Source: Candidatus Tayloriibacteriota bacterium
Lineage (GTDB): Bacteria; Patescibacteriota; Minisyncoccia; Phycocordibacterales; UBA10002
Assembly: GCA_009694955.1 (NCBI GenBank)
Contig: SIBZ01000006.1
Coordinates: forward strand, 1 to 35,191
DNA length: 35,191 nt
Direction of reading: 5' to 3'
The first letter of the stretch is position 1. The number at the start of each line of letters is the position of its first letter. Below the pieces are notes generated by a model. The model did not search any database and was not told where the DNA came from. It was given only the letters and a program-made list of their open reading frames with translations. This document shows, in pieces, positions 34,640 through 35,191 of this stretch. The translations under genes and the position numbers were made by a program.

Positions 34640-34804
34640 TTAACGACTATCCAGCCCATTTGTAAATGCTTCCATAAGCGCGGCGTAATTCGCTTTGGTC
34701 TCGCGCCAAGCGCCAAAAATAGTAAGCAGGGAAAAACTGACAAGGAGGATAAGCACGAATCCCGAAAGGAATTTCCAAAAGGCTTTATCGAGCAGTTTAA
34801 ACAT
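34640..34804 (-). CDS. Small single-helix membrane protein, probably leaderless
   Basis: A 54-residue frame beginning MFKLLDKAFWKFLSG with one hydrophobic helix (FVLILLVSFSLLTIFGAW, about 16-33) and a polar tail ending TNGLDSR. Its promoter (TTGTTA, 17 bp, TATACT) puts the transcript start at about the ATG itself, so it would be leaderless. A terminator follows. The function is unknown. Confidence 0.6.
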   Translation of the reverse strand: MFKLLDKAFWKFLSGFVLILLVSFSLLTIFGAWRETKANYAALMEAFTNGLDSR

Positions 34805-34810
34805 ATACAA

Positions 34811-34839
34811 AGTATACAGGTGACAGATGCTCGTAACAA
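34811..34839 (-). promoter_or_regulatory. Promoter of the 54-residue gene
   Basis: Minus-strand TTGTTA (34834-34839) and TATACT (34811-34816), 17-bp spacer. Only six bases separate the -10 from the ATG. Confidence 0.65.
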
Positions 34840-34911
34840 GCTGTGGAATTGACTGTCTTGTAACACATAACTGCCCGCCTGGGCAGGCAGGAACGCAGAC
34901 AAAGAGAAACT

Positions 34912-34944
34912 GAAAACAGGTAACCGGCGTGTGCCGATTACCTG
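34912..34944 (-). terminator. Terminator of the partial gene at the right edge
   Basis: CAGGTAA/TTACCTG with an inner CGGC/GCCG, then CTGTTTTC on the minus strand, 25 bases after the stop. Confidence 0.8.
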
Positions 34945-34969
34945 TTCCAGTTATGCGTTACTGTCCTTC

Positions 34970-35191
34970 TTACTGTCCGAGTTGTCCCTGCAATACCTTT
35001 ATCTTCTGCATCGAATCCTCGATTTGCTGGTCTGGATTCCCCGCCTTCCCCGCAAGCGAATTCAGAATTGTCCGGGTCATTGGACCGACATTTCCGTATC
35101 CGCTGTCTCCTGGCTTCGAAATACCGTACTTGACCTGGAATTTCTGTACTGCTTTGAGCGTCGACGGACCGAAGTAGGTACTCTCGCTTCC
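34970..35191 (-). CDS. Peptidoglycan-binding domain protein (C-terminal part)
   Basis: The last 73 residues of a gene that continues past the window. YFGPSTLKAVQKFQVKYGI then GNVGPMTRTILNSL is a peptidoglycan-binding (PG_binding_1-type) repeat: two-helix wall-binding module with the F-G-x-x-T-xx-A-V-x-x-F-Q signature. A Gln-rich helix ends the protein (QQIEDSMQKIKVLQGQLGQ). Such proteins sit in the cell wall; any catalytic domain would be upstream, out of view. Confidence 0.82.
   Translation of the reverse strand, partial: GSESTYFGPSTLKAVQKFQVKYGISKPGDSGYGNVGPMTRTILNSLAGKAGNPDQQIEDSMQKIKVLQGQLGQ

Noticed and set aside
34447-34902. A 151-residue minus-strand frame
   Set aside because: It overlaps the 54-residue gene, its terminator and the start of the ankyrin-like gene, and its composition is Ser/Cys/Arg-rich noise.

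Overview
This window looks like a chromosomal segment of a Candidate Phyla Radiation (Patescibacteria, Parcubacteria-like) bacterium. The evidence is: 16S and 23S rRNA genes that are unlinked, each with its own promoter; a group I intron in the 23S gene; a divergent 16S 3' tail; a winged-helix/nucleotidyltransferase-like regulator of a kind common in that group; and a compact gene set written almost entirely on the minus strand. Lineage is inferred from features, not from a database search.

Layout. 1-2100: a serine recombinase whose reading frame runs into the 3' end of tRNA-Leu(CAG), with nested inverted repeats in its 5' leader. 2194-2424: a strongly foldable element between tRNA-Leu and tRNA-Ile(GAT). 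2544-4943: a small membrane protein, then 16S rRNA with processing stem, terminator and a consensus promoter. 4998-12158: citramalate synthase (cimA), 2-isopropylmalate synthase (leuA) and three unrecognised proteins, all minus strand. 12168-16310: membrane metallopeptidase, secF, secD. 16394-18163: a frameshifted small membrane protein, hicA/hicB toxin-antitoxin genes and a nucleotide-sugar epimerase. 18331-22184: a polyprenyl sugar-phosphate transferase, a GT4 glycosyltransferase (one of the few plus-strand genes) and rodA. 22318-25583: three exported or membrane-anchored proteins, one a second gluzincin-like peptidase. 25611-30480: 5S, an odd tRNA with loop CTAAAGA, tRNA-Gly(TCC), and the intron-bearing 23S with its promoter. 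30799-35191: an MscS-like membrane protein, the winged-helix regulator, rplL/rplJ with an L10 leader, small proteins and a truncated peptidoglycan-binding protein.

The main discovery candidate is 6649-12158. Four transcription attenuators stand in tandem. Each has a 24-32 residue leader peptide rich in Ile, Leu or Val codons and ending in a shared GG-x-F/L-A-R/C-A-like motif. Each is followed by an intrinsic terminator whose 5' arm can pair with the leader segment coding the GG motif, which would form an antiterminator. They precede (i) cimA, with an Ile-rich leader; (ii) an unknown 319-residue protein, with a mixed Leu/Ile/Val leader; (iii) an unknown 440-residue protein plus leuA, with a Leu-rich leader; and (iv) an unknown 71-residue protein, with a Leu-rich leader. 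At two leaders a good promoter places the predicted start of transcription within about 3 nt of the ATG, so those leader peptides would be translated leaderless. That fits the 16S gene, where the usual anti-Shine-Dalgarno CCTCC does not follow helix 45. Branched-chain amino acid control by ribosome-mediated attenuation is well known in other bacteria. A four-member family with unknown co-regulated proteins in a CPR-like genome is, as far as I can judge, unusual.
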